Below the pieces are notes generated by a model. The model made no database searches. It saw only the letters and a program-made list of their open reading frames with translations, and was not told the DNA's origin. A DNA stretch of 64,000 bases, taken from the NCBI GenBank assembly GCA_963693365.1, contig CAVNZM010000007.1:4154001-4218000 (forward strand), read 5' to 3'. Source of the DNA: Amoebidium appalachense. Lineage: Eukaryota; Ichthyosporea. Below, piece after piece: positions 39,168 to 52,274 of the stretch; the stretch's first letter is position 1; every line of letters starts with the position of its first letter. A program made the position numbers and the translations under genes.

Positions 39168-40104
39168 GTCTATGTCCGATGAGTTTCAGTCTGGTTTGAA
39201 TATTAATTCCTGTTAAACTTTGACGGTGTGGTTTTAGACGGGTGGTGATTATGTATACCAAGGGCTTAACTCATATATGGATCAAACACTCGGTCACCGC
39301 TAACAGTTTGTTATCCAGTCGAAAGGTTAGCATGTAGGATCTGGATACTCCATATGTATACAATTGCGCGCTCTAAATTAAATGCATATGCAAATTATTT
39401 GCAACCTCAACTTGATTGCGGTAATATCATATACCTACCTTGTTATTCATTTTTCGAAACTGCATGTGTCTGGGAGTTTACGCTGGTATGGTTCTTTTTG
39501 TTTGCTCGGTATATCCCCCAAACATTATATCACGATGAGGTACATATCATAGATGCCGGGTGATTATCATCTATCTCAGATCGCAGGCGATACAATGCAA
39601 CTGAATATTAATTTGAATGTACAATAGCCATGATGCAGTGATGGTCTCACACAGTTGTATATAAATTGTCTAATGATGTATGTACCTGGCATGTGTTTCA
39701 TTGCCACTAAACCGGTATGTAGTAAGAACTCACATGGGTGGTGGTTTTGATTAATCACAGAGTGAATTACCGTTTACTTTGTTGTTAATACTTCGCTTTA
39801 TAACTTAATATCACGTAGTCTTGAGAAATCAGGCATACCGCATCATATACTAGGCTAATTTGTTATCAATAATCAATGATCATGTGCAGACAGTGTCCTG
39901 TGAGACAATTAACTAATAACAGTTGTTGATTGTTTCCAGCAAATGGTGAGTCGCACTCCTACTGTACAACCACAACCTGCATATAGTAGATCATGTGCAG
40001 TACTGAAGTATGGTAGGAGGACAAAAAACTAAATAAATGGTGAAAGGCACTCATTTTTAGGCTACATCTACTCTGCGTTCTCTTCAAGCTTGGGCTTCCA
40101 GCCT

Positions 40105-40195
<91 letters not shown>

Positions 40196-40609
40196 AAAAA
40201 AAAAAATCCCGAAGAAAAAAAAAATGAAAAAAGAAACACAACAACAGCTCCTCTCCCTAAGCCTTAGGGGGACCACAATAGTCTTCTCGATCTCACACAA
40301 TCTCAAAACCTGGGCATCGATAACAAAAGGTTTTTTTTGCCCCCCAAAAAAAAGAGGGAGAGAGGTGGGGAGGAGGGGGGGGGGGGGGACGGGGAGAACA
40401 GAAGGGAGGGTCTCGGAGGGATTGAGGGGGTATCCGGAGGAAAGGAGGCCCGGGGAGGGAGGGAGCCTCACTGAGGGAGGGGGAGCGAGAGAGAAGCGAC
40501 AGCTTCGAGTCATGAATGTGATTGAAGTTCTGTTTGAAAGGGAATTTGAGGAGCGCCGGAATATACAGGGCAGCGCCGGGGGAGGGGGGGGGGGGGGGGG
40601 GGGGGGGGG

Positions 40610-40645
<36 letters not shown>

Positions 40646-41896
40646 AGGGGGGGAGGGGGGGGGGGATGAAGGGGAGGGGGGGAGAGCCTGGGGAGGGGGG
40701 AGGGGGGAGGCGGTTAGTCTAGAAGTTCAGCGCTTGACCATGAACAGAAGAGCTGAATAGAACTTCAAGTCATGCATGGATGTCAGCTCGAACCTCTGCG
40801 CACGTACTAATAACGTGTATGTGTCTGTGTATGTGTGCCCGTGTGTGTGTACACACGTACATGAGTGTGTGTGTGTGTGTGTGTCTGTGTGTGCGCGCGT
40901 GTGTGTGCGTGTGTGTGCACGTGTGTGTGTGTGTGTGTGTGTGCCGACGGTGTCGACGCCTGATTGCCAGTGTATCTTCCAACTGAGTGCACGTGGCTGC
41001 ATTAAATCACTCATTTTCAATAGCTAGTAACTGTGTGCGTGCGAGTACGAGTGTTAGGGGAATAGGATGGAAGTGGTGCTAAGATTCAAGGAAAGTTAAA
41101 TCGTTCTCTTTTGTAACTTCGGCTTCTGTCTACACACACAGGTATCTCCAGAGTAGCTTACTAACTCTGAGAATAATCTCCGTCTGTGGTCTACCGATGC
41201 CATCCTTTATATAGTTTTGGTTGCGCGCTTGTCTGGCAGTACCTTGGTGATATGGTGTTGCCGGGGGGGGGGGGGGGAGGGGGGGAGGGGGGAGGGGGGG
41301 GGGGGGGGGTGGGGCAGACGGTGCCGCCTGGTATAGAGGCCAACTTAGCGACTGTACATGTATGATACATGCTAACATTTATTAATTGCAGACGTGGCAC
41401 TGCTGCAGAAGTGAATTTGTACAGATTCAAATTACACATACGTGTATACAGATGGTCTACACTGTACGTACATCTATCATATACATACCATAAATGGCGC
41501 CCCCATACTCTACAGAAACTTCTACTCACAAGTACATGTAGCAGGTGCTAGACTCCGTACAACTGATTATATGACATGAACATGACACGACACAAAACAT
41601 GACACAAAAAACATGATACATGGGTGGGTCACCTGACCACACCCCAGCGGCCAAAAAACCTACACACCTGGCCACGTTGTAGGAAAAAAAGACATCTGTC
41701 GAGAAAAACGTCTAGCTACCTGCATGTCCACATACTGATTTACGGACACGGACACAAACAGTCGGAGACTCACACATACAGAACATGTACATTGTGGACT
41801 TTCTCTCTCTCTCTCTCTCTCTCTCTCATGAGGCTCCTCACCGTGCCCACTCCCCTCTCTCTTTCTCTCTCTTTCTTTCTCTCTCTCTCTCTCCAA

Positions 41897-41936
<40 letters not shown>

Positions 41937-41939
41937 ATC

Positions 41940-42010
<71 letters not shown>

Positions 42011-42012
42011 CT

Positions 42013-42056
<44 letters not shown>

Positions 42057-42224
42057 AGCTGCTCCTTCTAGATATCCCCCCCTCCCCCCCCCCCCCCCCC
42101 CCCCCCCCCTGCCCCAAGAATTTTCCCCTTCCCTTCCCTCCCCCTTAGCCCCTCCCCCCCCCCCCCCCCCCCCCCCCCACCAACCTCACCCCTGGCACGT
42201 ACCCTCCGCCCTTTCCCCCACGAA
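39168..42224. other. Convergent intergenic region
   Basis: Between the ends of the acyl-AMP-ligase gene and the cysteine-cluster gene. The first 900 bp (39168-40080) are AT-rich unique sequence with no recognisable gene. Then C tract (40109-40139), (CA)n (40141-40190), A run; G-rich DNA with (GA)n (40370-40720); GT-rich 40810-40942; G tracts 41263-41312; (CT)n arrays 41801-42056. A TTTATT at 41378-41383 would read AATAAA for the minus-strand gene. Confidence 0.55.
41801..42056. repeat. (CT)n arrays
   Basis: Four CT runs separated by short unique pieces, followed by C tracts at 42077-42109 and 42151-42179 just beyond the stop of the minus-strand gene. Confidence 0.95.
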
Positions 42225-44165
42225 CTACTTCCAGGCCCATGTTTGATGGCCATATGGACCAGCTATTCTCAGCACGTAGCGCCGGCATCGCGGATTTACA
42301 CATTGCACGACCGTGCCGACATAATGTGGCATCATGGGGCAGCCCACCCCACAAGCACAACACAAATATCCCACGATCTGGTGAACTTGAACCGCGTTTG
42401 GTGGAACCATCGGCATTGGGAAAGGATTGCGTATATGGGGCAGAATCGGCCGCTGGGAGCCAAGGCCCTGACTCGGTGGAACAATTGGGGAATTTGGCGG
42501 TGAGCTGCCGCCAGAAGTATCCATTGGATCCACCCCCTGCTGCATGTTTGGTTGCTGGGAAAGTGGGACCGTAGCGGTGCGGCGGCTGCCTTTGGCTGAC
42601 GCTGCTGCATTTGACAAGGCTGATAACAAATGCCTCCGTCTCATGCAATGGTCGATTTTGGCTTGAATTTGTTTAACCGTGTGTGCGCGGAGGATTGAAG
42701 CACTATCGCCAACCTCCGCCAAGTTGTGGATACGTCGCAGCTGGTCGTACGTTATTCGAACCTCGTCGGCTGTTACCTCGACACCTGCAGTATGGTCACA
42801 ATTACAACGTGTTAGCATGCTGCAGTCACAAGCTGTATGTACATGTAATCTGTAGTGCTGGCAGTATGAGAAGAATACATGTCTGCGTGTCTACTGCAAG
42901 TGGTATACGTAAAAGCGTGTGTATGCATGTTTGTGTGTGCGCCTCAGTGTGTGAATGCATGTAATGTGCATGTATATGTGTGCGCCCTAGTGACATGTTC
43001 GGCTCTGAGTATCATAGGCCCAGAGGAGGTGGGGAGGAGGGGAGGTGGTGGTGTGTGGTGGTTATGGTGGTGGTGGTGGTGGTGGTGGGGGGGGTGGTGG
43101 TGGTGGTGGTGGGGGGGGGGGGGGGGGGGGGGGAGGGGGGGGAGGGGGCCAGTGGAGAAGAGGGGGGGGAAGGGGAGAGTGGGGGCTTGGGAGGAGATCC
43201 ACACCATTCCGTATTGCTGCCTCGACGATAACTTGAATGGCCAAAGACTCTGATATGGCCCACTTGCCCGTGCGCAATGGCTCTCCGACTGAAACAAGAA
43301 AATGGGAGCCACGAATCCTTGGTAGCTGCTGGCTACCAGTGGTGCTCGCGTTGCCATTAGTGGGTGCCGAAGCTGCACTGGCCCGATGGCGCTTGCGAGT
43401 GCGGGCTGGGGCCCCCTTGCGTACATGGCGGCCGAAAGGGTTCCTGCAATTATAACACTTGCACTGGCGGCTACAACCGACACCCTTTACATTGCACGCA
43501 CACCGACCATTTCCCGGGCCTTTGCCGGTGCAGTACGCTGTATCCGTCTTTGATGTTGCACGATTCTTGACATTGGCACCCAGGCACGAACCGCCCCCAG
43601 AAACTTTGACACATCTGTACAGCCAGGAATATGCCCACAACTCACCCGGCTCACCGTGGGCGCGTATAGGGACGACAGGGCTCTGCCTCGCATGGTCCAC
43701 CCTCTGGCCTATGTCTGGTGGTTCTCCCGGCTGACGAAGCTGTCATTGACCGAGCCTGTTGGCCCGTATCTTTTTCCAATGGCCTCACCAATCGCCAGCG
43801 TCACCTACCTGGACTTAACCAGTTACGACGACTTCAGTCTCGACCCCGTCACCGTCAAGTGCCCCAACCTGGTGGACCTGACCATCTCCCCCTACCGCGA
43901 CGCGGATGACGAAAATTTGACGCTGAAATCCATCTCCGCATTTGCAACCCTGCCCAGGTCCCGTACTTTGCTCCTGATGGTCCGATTGCATGAATTTCTT
44001 GGTGGGCCTTCTGCGTGGGCTGTTAAGTTTACGGGTGTGTTGGTGCCGTGGTGTTCACATATGCATGTATTTGGAATACCCCTTGGTGTCTCTCCCCCCC
44101 CCCCCCCCCTCACACTCACACACACACACACATAATGCCCTCCCCCCTCCCCCCCCCCTCCCCCC

Positions 44166-44238
<73 letters not shown>

Positions 44239-44391
44239 CCCCACACTTCTGCACAAATATTTTGGCACTCGCCATTGATGTGAAATAATAGCCCTTTCAA
44301 ATTATTGTCTTTCCCCCTATCTTTTTGTATGATGTGCACCATGCCATGGGGTGGGGTGGTGGTGGTGCCAGGTGGTGGTGGTGGTGGTGGT

Positions 44392-44464
<73 letters not shown>

Positions 44465-44493
44465 CTCGAGGGTAGTTGGAGAGGAAATTGAGT

Positions 44494-44535
<42 letters not shown>

Positions 44536-44582
44536 CACTGCAGCCTGTACATGTGTTTGCGATGCAGCCTGGCCGAGGACGG

Positions 44583-44637
<55 letters not shown>

Positions 44638-44843
44638 AGGGGGGGGGGGGGGGGGGAGGGGGGGAGGGGCTAGTTTGTCATTTTACAGCTGCTGTTATTT
44701 GCAAACCTACGTGTGGGCAATGTCAACAGGAAGACTTAGTGTGGCAGAGCTAACATGTTTTTCGGCAGGATGGGCAGCAGGGCCTCGAAGAAGGGCAGAG
44801 GCGCAGACATAACTTCAACATCATGTGTCGTCCCAAAGTTCAT
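42225..44843 (-). CDS. Cysteine-cluster (CXC-like) protein with C-terminal zinc ribbon
   Basis: About 352 aa. Exons 2 and 3 (43614-43205 and 42784-42225) are well supported and join in phase. Exon 1 (44843-44755, 29 codons, MNFGTTHDVEVM) is inferred: it has ATG, an AT|GTTAGC donor, and a phase-2 match to the TGTACAG acceptor at 43615. Exon 2 carries a dense cysteine cluster, YCTGKGPGNGRCACNV then GVGCSRQCKCYNCRNPFG. It resembles CXC (tesmin/TSO1- or MSL2-type) zinc-binding, DNA-associated modules; I cannot tell which. A basic stretch (RTRKRHR) follows. Exon 3 has a predicted helical region (ITYDQLRRIHNLAEV), a Ser/Pro linker, and YLCCACGVGCPMMP then CVNPRCRRYVLR, a likely four-cysteine ribbon near the end (QTWAWK, TAG). 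A nuclear DNA- or chromatin-binding role is an inference from the cluster alone. Confidence 0.72.
43044..43136. repeat. (TGG)n and G tract
   Basis: TGG trinucleotides (43066-43110) flow into a G tract in the intron between exons 2 and 3 of the cysteine-cluster gene. Confidence 0.9.
43623..43957 (+). other. Leucine-rich-repeat-like exon, antisense inside an intron
   Basis: Begins after a good acceptor (ACATCTGTACAG) and encodes CPQLTRLTVGAYRDD, RLTKLSLTEPVGPYLFP, ASVTYLDLTSYDDF and CPNLVDLTISPYRDADDENL. These are irregular leucine-rich repeats like those in F-box-type proteins. The two copies of CP-x-L-x-x-LT with a following RDD/RDA are internal repeats. The end is uncertain: AG|GTCCCG near 43957, or G|GTGTGT near 44033. 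I found no start exon and no convincing next exon, so this may be a fragment of a nested gene or a relic. The acceptor palindrome CTGTACAG (43615-43622) also serves the minus-strand gene. Confidence 0.5.
44166..44236. repeat. (CA)n microsatellite
   Basis: Uninterrupted CA preceded by C tracts (44095-44110, 44146-44165). Confidence 0.95.
44406..44669. repeat. G tracts with (GT)n between
   Basis: G runs 44406-44462 and 44588-44657 are among the longest in the window; (GT)n at 44495-44533 lies between them. Confidence 0.95.
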
Positions 44844-46249
44844 CTCGACGAGTAGTGATCATAAGATCCAAGGGGTGTTCAACAAGGGTGAGGTGCAACT
44901 GCCTAGGCAACACATTCCCTCCCTTATCAAATAATCCCCATGAAACAGGTCTTTTGCTTGCGCACGAATTATTCGACAAGCATGCACAAATGGATACTTA
45001 CAGCTGGGGCGTGAAATGTTGTTACCAATCGTACGCCTTGTTTTCATATATGTATATGCAAGTATAACAAGTCTGTGTGGATGAATCAAGTTATCAAAAC
45101 GTACAAGCAATTCATGTTTTATAGTGAAATGCACGTAGACACATGTACCAGCACGGCAAAAGCTAGCCTGTTTTGTATGAACAAGTATTGGTATAGTATC
45201 CCATTGTGTACTTGCCTGTTGAATATTTTAAATGTGAGAATGTTATTTTAAGAATTTAAGGCTTTTTGTAAGAACGTTTCTCTATATTTTAAATGTGAGA
45301 ATGTTATTTTAAGAATTTAAGGCTTTTTGTAAGAACGTTTCTCTTCTTTGAAATTCGTCTTCTTTTTTGTACTTGTATTGTGTCATGCTGTATGTTTGCA
45401 GCTGCAGCCTTCGAATATATATGGATGTTTTGTGAATAAAAAATTCTGTGAGCTTGGGTCCATGTGGCTTCAGTCTCTGCGGCACTACTCCACCCCTTTC
45501 ACTCAGCTCATAGTCAGTTGTGCCCCTCATGGGTCACCACACGCAGTATGCATACACATACATGCATGCAGTATCCCCAATCATAAGGAACAAACCACTT
45601 TTTTAAAGAAAGAAAAAGGGCACACAAAGAAAGTGATGGACAAAACGTGCTGAAAATGACAGTCGTTTATTGTGATATGCACCTGGCAACGACCATGCAT
45701 ATGGCATGGGTACAATAGAAGCCTGTATGTACATGTACATGATAATCTGTTGTATACTATGTCTGTGCCACCATATCATCACCCTGGGCATCAAAGACAT
45801 CCCATATATGTCTCTCGTTCTGCGGATGTCTAGCAACCCCCCCTTCAAACCAAACCTCAGGCGCAAACCAACTTCAAGTTCGTCTACGTGTAGGTTGGGG
45901 CAGAACCACAGCAACATACAGCTTCCCTAAATCATTTTGCAAAGATCCTATTGACTTTTGAAGTTGCATCAACACTGCTCACAAACCAAAACAGGCCCAC
46001 ACATACAAACAAGAAAAACCAACGGCATTAGCCAGCAACCGGGCACACCATCTTTGCCTTCTTTCCCTAGAACATGCCCCATGAACAAAATTCAACCCGG
46101 CCGGCCATTTGCTACTGACTGAATGTGGAACATTCCCTCTCACATCGCAATGACAAAATCCAACACGCTACACAATGTGGACAACAAAAAATCCTTTCAT
46201 GTCGCTGGGAAAGGGGACAAAAAAAAAAAAAAAAAAAAAAAAAAGAAAA

Positions 46250-46287
<38 letters not shown>

Positions 46288-46452
46288 ATCACAGCCCTCG
46301 TAGCCTTCAATGTGTATATAAGACAATATGATGACCCCATTCTACCCCGATGCTCCGATATAACATAATATAATCTTCCGCATCTCCATCTTCGCAGTGG
46401 TGCCCGCTAACTGGCCACAAACCATAAACTTGGTGCCATAAATTACACCTAC
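44844..46452. other. Intergenic region and NMD3 3' flank
   Basis: Holds the upstream region of the cysteine-cluster gene and the 3' untranslated part of NMD3. Features: a 61-bp tandem duplication (45223-45344), TTTATT at 45668-45673 (AATAAA on the minus strand, about 780 bp past the NMD3 stop), and an A(n)G(n) tract at 46219-46286. Open frames on both strands around 45603-45930 have no recognisable similarity. Confidence 0.5.
45223..45344. repeat. 61-bp perfect tandem duplication
   Basis: Copies 45223-45283 and 45284-45344, AT-rich, starting ATATTTTAAATGTGAGAATG. Identity appears complete, so the event is recent or the assembly has duplicated it. Confidence 0.95.
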
Positions 46453-46713
46453 TTAGTCCATCATCATATCCTGCACATCGTCATGGTGTTGCACTGGGGC
46501 CACCTCTGTCGGCACGGTGTCGTCTAATGTTAGCGCATCCATCATCTCCTCGAGCTCTACCTCGGGGAAATCCTCCTCTGGCTCCTCGTCGGCACCCCCC
46601 ATGGATTGTGCTCCAAGGTCCGCATTGGGGTCTGGGTATGGTGAGAAAAAACGCACAGTGAGTACACCATGACAACGTTGCAGTTGTTAGAATTTAGGGG
46701 GGGGGGGGGAGTT

Positions 46714-46747
<34 letters not shown>

Positions 46748-47322
46748 TGGGGGAGGAGGGGGGAGGGGGGAGGGGGGAGGGAGGGTTGCATTTCTCGCAA
46801 AACATGTTCATTTCACGACTGCCCTCTACTTTTAAATGCCGCCACAACACCTCAGCCCCAAACAGAGCCCGTCATTTCGCGCGCACACGTGTGTGTTTGA
46901 GATGAGCCAGGGGAGGCGGGATGGATAAATGCAAAGAGATGGGAGCTCACACTGCAAATACTGTAAACGCAGGCAGACTCTCAACACAGAAAGCACAGAG
47001 AAACACGTGAAAAGAGGCAGGACAGAAAAAAGCCACCTAGCCAGATGAATGGATAGGTGGTGGCCATGTACGTGCATGGCCGATTTGCATGTGTTTGTGG
47101 GGAGATGAGGGTGCAGGACGCGGCGGTAGTGGTGTTTGTGTCTTGTGTGTGTGTGTGAGGGGGGGGGGGGGGGGGGGGGGGGATGGGCACAGTACACATA
47201 GCACATATTCACGACGGGCTAAACACTTCAAAAACTTCATAGACCGCCGCAAACAAGGGATGCATATTATATAGAGCCCGTCATCAGAGGAGCCCCAAGC
47301 TCTCCTGAGTACCCGAATTTCC

Positions 47323-47374
<52 letters not shown>

Positions 47375-47415
47375 CTTTTTCTTTTCTTTTCTTTTTTCTT
47401 TTCTTTTTTTTTTTT

Positions 47416-47464
<49 letters not shown>

Positions 47465-48280
47465 CATGTACCCTTGTAGATGTTGACGTTTGCACGATAC
47501 TCCTTGTCTTCCTCCAGATCACGCATGAACATCTCATAGTCCTCTCTGTATGGAGACATAGAGGTCAGCACTTGAAAGGGCTGCTTAGGGAGTCGGTAAG
47601 AGGGTGACCCCCCCCTCCCCCCACACACACAAAGCAAGTCCTTTCAAAAAATTGTGCCAATGTGTGTATCCGTCCTGTAGCTGTGATTTGTCTCCATACA
47701 TGCTGTGTGTGTATGTGTGCTTGTTTGTCGAATGTTTTATGGCTCTGTGTGTGTGTGTTTGTGTGATCATGTGTTGTGTGTGTGTGTATGCGTGTGTGTG
47801 TGTATGTGCATGTACGTGTGCCTGTGTGTTATTGCCATGACTTACGCGGCCTTCTCCGCGTCCTTCTTGCCTATGCCCTCCTGCTCCTTGCTCAGTGTGG
47901 CCAGCTTCCACTTGCGCTTGCTGTTCGTCTTGCGCCTGTTCGGGTATGACTTCTTGACCAGCACTACGTCCGGCAGCCTGTCCGAGTTGAGCATGTCGAA
48001 GTTTGTGTTGTTGGCGTTGATGTACGCTAGGTCGTACCTGCTAAAGTGTCAGAACACAGTGCCAGAGCATGTAATGTCTACTTCTTGACCCTCTCCCCAT
48101 CCCCCCCCCCCCCCCCCCCCCCCAGCCCCCCCTTCCCCCCAAATCCTCCTCTCCACGTGAAAAGAGCATTGTCCCCCCCCCCCCCCCCCCCCCCCCCGCA
48201 TACCATCAAACTCTCAACACAAACACATGCACTTTGCACATACCAAACCACGGCCGACCCTTCTTCCCCGCTTCTTCTCC

Positions 48281-48321
<41 letters not shown>

Positions 48322-48424
48322 AAAAGAAAAAAACAAACAAAAAAAAACTCCCTTTTCCCGTCCGCCACCAGCTACCCACCCAATCCACCGATCAACTTCG
48401 TCCATCATGAATCCGTTAATTCCG

Positions 48425-48456
<32 letters not shown>

Positions 48457-48940
48457 TATTCTCTAACCCCCTCAAACGACATGCAAAGCACACACACACG
48501 TGCAAACACAACACAACACAGCATTGCAGGCACGTACCCCATGCATGTGTCACCGGGCTTCAGCAGGTTGCCCAGGTGGGTGATGGTGCGGAACGTGTGG
48601 TCGTTCTTGCCAAAGTCACGTGACCGTGCTACCTCGGCCTCGGCAAGCGCATACTGCATGGGACAAAATGTGTGAGCAGAGACTTTTTTTTTGCTCTTGA
48701 GGTAAAAAGAGCCCCCCCCCCTTCCCCCCCTTCCCCCGCTCAACATAAGAAAAACGACACGGAGACACAGACCATCTTTGGAAACCAAACAACATCAGCG
48801 CGTTCACGGAGAAAAAACGACCAGCCTCAGCCCACAGGCACCAGCAACACAGGCATGCACCGAAAAACAAACAAAGAAAAGGAGGGCAAGGGCACAGACA
48901 CATTAAAGAGCTCTATTAAAAACAACCACCACCACCACCA

Positions 48941-48971
<31 letters not shown>

Positions 48972-49657
48972 GAGGGGGGGGGGGGGGGGGGGGGGGGAGG
49001 GGGAGAAAAAAGAAAGAAAGCAAGAAAGAGAGTAGCAAGTAGGGGCTCACTCACCCTGCCCCGTGTGGGGCCCAGCAGCTCGATGTCCAGCACCGTGTAT
49101 TCGATCTGCTGCTTGTACGAGCACAGCGGCACAAACGGCTCCCGCCAGTACAGGTTGTTGCTGCACTCCTCAACTGTGCATTGAGTGTGGGCGTGAGAAA
49201 TACGGGGAAATAAGGGAGAAATGCGGGAGAGGCAAGCATGTGGTGGGGGAGATATACGGAGAAATAAGTGAGAAATATGGGAGAGTATAACGTGTGTGGG
49301 TGAGATATACGGGAGACATTTAAAGCGGGTGAGTGAGATAAACGGGAAAAATAATGTGTGTGGGTGAGATATACGGGAGAGATATAAAGCATGTGGGTGA
49401 GATATACGGGAGATATATGAAGCATGTGGATGAGACATACGGAAAGATATAAAGCGTGTGGGTGAGATATACGGGAGCGATTGCAAAGCATGTGCGTGAG
49501 ATATGCGAGAAAGATACAAAGCATATGCGCGAAAAACCACGGAGAAACCCAAAATGAAGGAATGTGAGGATGTGCTGTACGGGGGTGAATGAAGTGCAGT
49601 GGCGAAAGCATGCAATATGCCAGTTCATAGCCTTGGGTTAGGAGGTGCGTCCGTCGG

Positions 49658-49730
<73 letters not shown>

Positions 49731-50063
49731 CGTGCATGTGGATTTGAATGTCACGGCAGCGGAACTGTAGCAGGTTAAGTGGGTGAGCAAGGCTAGTCAA
49801 GCGACCCCGTCATGCATGAGTCATGTGCAGATGATCGTGAGGAATGTCGTTTGCAATGGTAATCGTCCCACATGGCGCAGGGGCGGGGGCAGGGGCGGGG
49901 GCGGGGGGAGGAGGAGGGGAACGAGTGCGTGTGTATGGTGTGTGTGTGTGTATGAAGGGGGGGGGGGGGGGGGGGGGAGGAAGAGAATAGCTCACCTTGA
50001 AGTGTGCAAGAGTGTGCAAGAATGGGTTTGTGTGTGTGTGTGTTGGGGGGGGGGGGGGGGGGG

Positions 50064-50099
<36 letters not shown>

Positions 50100-50128
50100 G
50101 GAGGGGAAGAGAGCTCACCTTGTAGTGT

Positions 50129-50180
<52 letters not shown>

Positions 50181-52148
50181 GTCCAAGAAGATAGCTCACC
50201 TTGGAGAGTTAGCGGGTCGATGAGTGTTGCTGAAGCGTGCACCTTCGTGCAGACAACAAGGGGACTGGGGTGAGGGAGGGGAAGGTTGGAAGGTGTCTTA
50301 TATGCACGAAATACACATAAGGGGGGGAGAGGGACTTATATCACGAAATAAACATAAGGGGGGGAGAGGGGAGGAGGGGGGGATGGAGTGACTAGGAACT
50401 CGTAACGGCCACCATACAGTGTCCTTGGTGATGCAAAAGTATGCCATGTTGTGGGTTTTGTCCGTACTTACGAAGCAGCCCCCCCCACCCCCCCAACCTC
50501 CCGGAAGCCGGTTCAGAATGCACATATACAGTACAATATGTAAAGGGGGGGGGGGGGGGGGGGTTTGAATGCGCGTCAAAAAGTACGAAGTACACAAGAA
50601 CAAACGGATAACACGATGCAGAATGCGAAGGGGGGGGGGACCAGCCGATTCCCTATACAGCCACTCCACACACCCGCAGAATCCAGGGAAACGTAGAATA
50701 CACAAGGGTCGATGTGTGTGGAGACGAGAGACCGAAGAGGCATCCGTTGCAGAAACATGCAGGCAACGGGTTTCTATCCCCCTCCCCCCCTCCCCCCCCC
50801 CCCCCCCCCTCGTTCATCCTTTCCCCCCTCACGCTCTTACTGCTTTTCTTTCTTTCTTTCTTTTTCTTTTTCTTTTCTTTCTTTCTTTTCTTTCCTTTCT
50901 TTCCTTTTTTTTTTTTGGGGAGGGGGGGGGGGAAAGGGGGAGGGGGGGGGGTAAATACCTGATATTGCCCATAGACTTGGCCAGCTTTCTTGGAAGCACG
51001 ATAAGGTCCTCCTGTGGGAAAAATAAAGGTGGTGGCGTGTTGATTTATGGCAGGAGGGGTGAAAGGGAGGGGGGGGGGGGGGGGGGGGGGGGAAGGGGGA
51101 TTTGGTTAAACAGGGGGGTACCTCGTTGGGAAACAACAGGAGAATGGCGAAAAAATATAAGAGCGTGGCAACGGTTTTCTCAATGGTTACAGGTCAGCCC
51201 CTCTGTGCCCATATCCTTGCCATGCAGCACACCCACCCACACACGGACACGCACACACACACATGCTAAACTGGCACAACTCTTAAACACCCGTTTGCCG
51301 AACTATGCTAACTAGCAGATCTTTACGTCCTTAACCAATGGCTACGTTCTTGGCTCATCTTTGGGTAGTTCAACCACGTGGGAGGAGAGGAAGAGGGGGA
51401 AGGGGGGGGGGGGGGGGGCACGTGTGTGTGTATCATATTGGTGATGGTGAAAGAATCACGGTATGAACAACATGTCCGCGTCATGAGAGGGCCCCAGGGG
51501 GGGGGGGGGGGGGGGGGAGGGGGTGGGGATGGGGCTCAGACCTTGCAAACAGGCATAATTTCCAGCGAGAAGGTAAATTTGAAGTTTGCCGTGTTGTTGT
51601 GCACATCGGATGAGATTAGCCGCTCACTCTTCTTCATTCTGAGGTGGGAAAATGCAACGATATAAGCAGGAGAACATAACCATCACGACGTGCATATCTA
51701 CCTCCCCTCCCCTCCCCCCCCTTCCCGGGGCGGCTTCTCTCTCTCTCTGTCTGTCTCTATCCCCCCCCCCTCTCCCCCTCCTCCCTTTTCTCTGTGTATG
51801 TGTCTGTGCGCGGGTGTACGTGTGAGGCAGGCCGTTCTTTTTTGCACATATTCCCGGGCCCACACAGGCTGCCCATTCAGAAAGAGCAATGCGTATTGAC
51901 GTGCCCTGTCGACACATGGAGGGAGCATGGGTGAGGGGTGGGCGGGGCGAGGGAGGAGGGGGGGGGGGGGGGGGGGGGGGAAAGGAATTGTTGGAAGACG
52001 TCTCATAGTGCGAGCAACGTCACTCACCCGATGTAGGACAGAGAATGATACGGCAGAAAAATATAGAAGAGGAGGGGAGGGGGGGGGGGGGGTGTTGGGG
52101 TGGTCGCATAAAAACAACTACAAACACATCTGCTCCTCTGCTGCCCCC

Positions 52149-52179
<31 letters not shown>

Positions 52180-52194
52180 AAACACAAAACAAAC

Positions 52195-52274
<80 letters not shown>

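Noticed and set aside
40496-40790. Possible inverted repeat around a G-rich core
   Set aside because: Arms match only weakly by eye; not strong enough to call a foldback element.
45603-45930. Possible short genes on either strand
   Set aside because: No recognisable motif, no splice logic, and the position fits the NMD3 3' untranslated region.
49190-49530. CRISPR-like array
   Set aside because: Units are contiguous, diverged and have no unique spacers, and it sits in a eukaryotic intron. It is a minisatellite.
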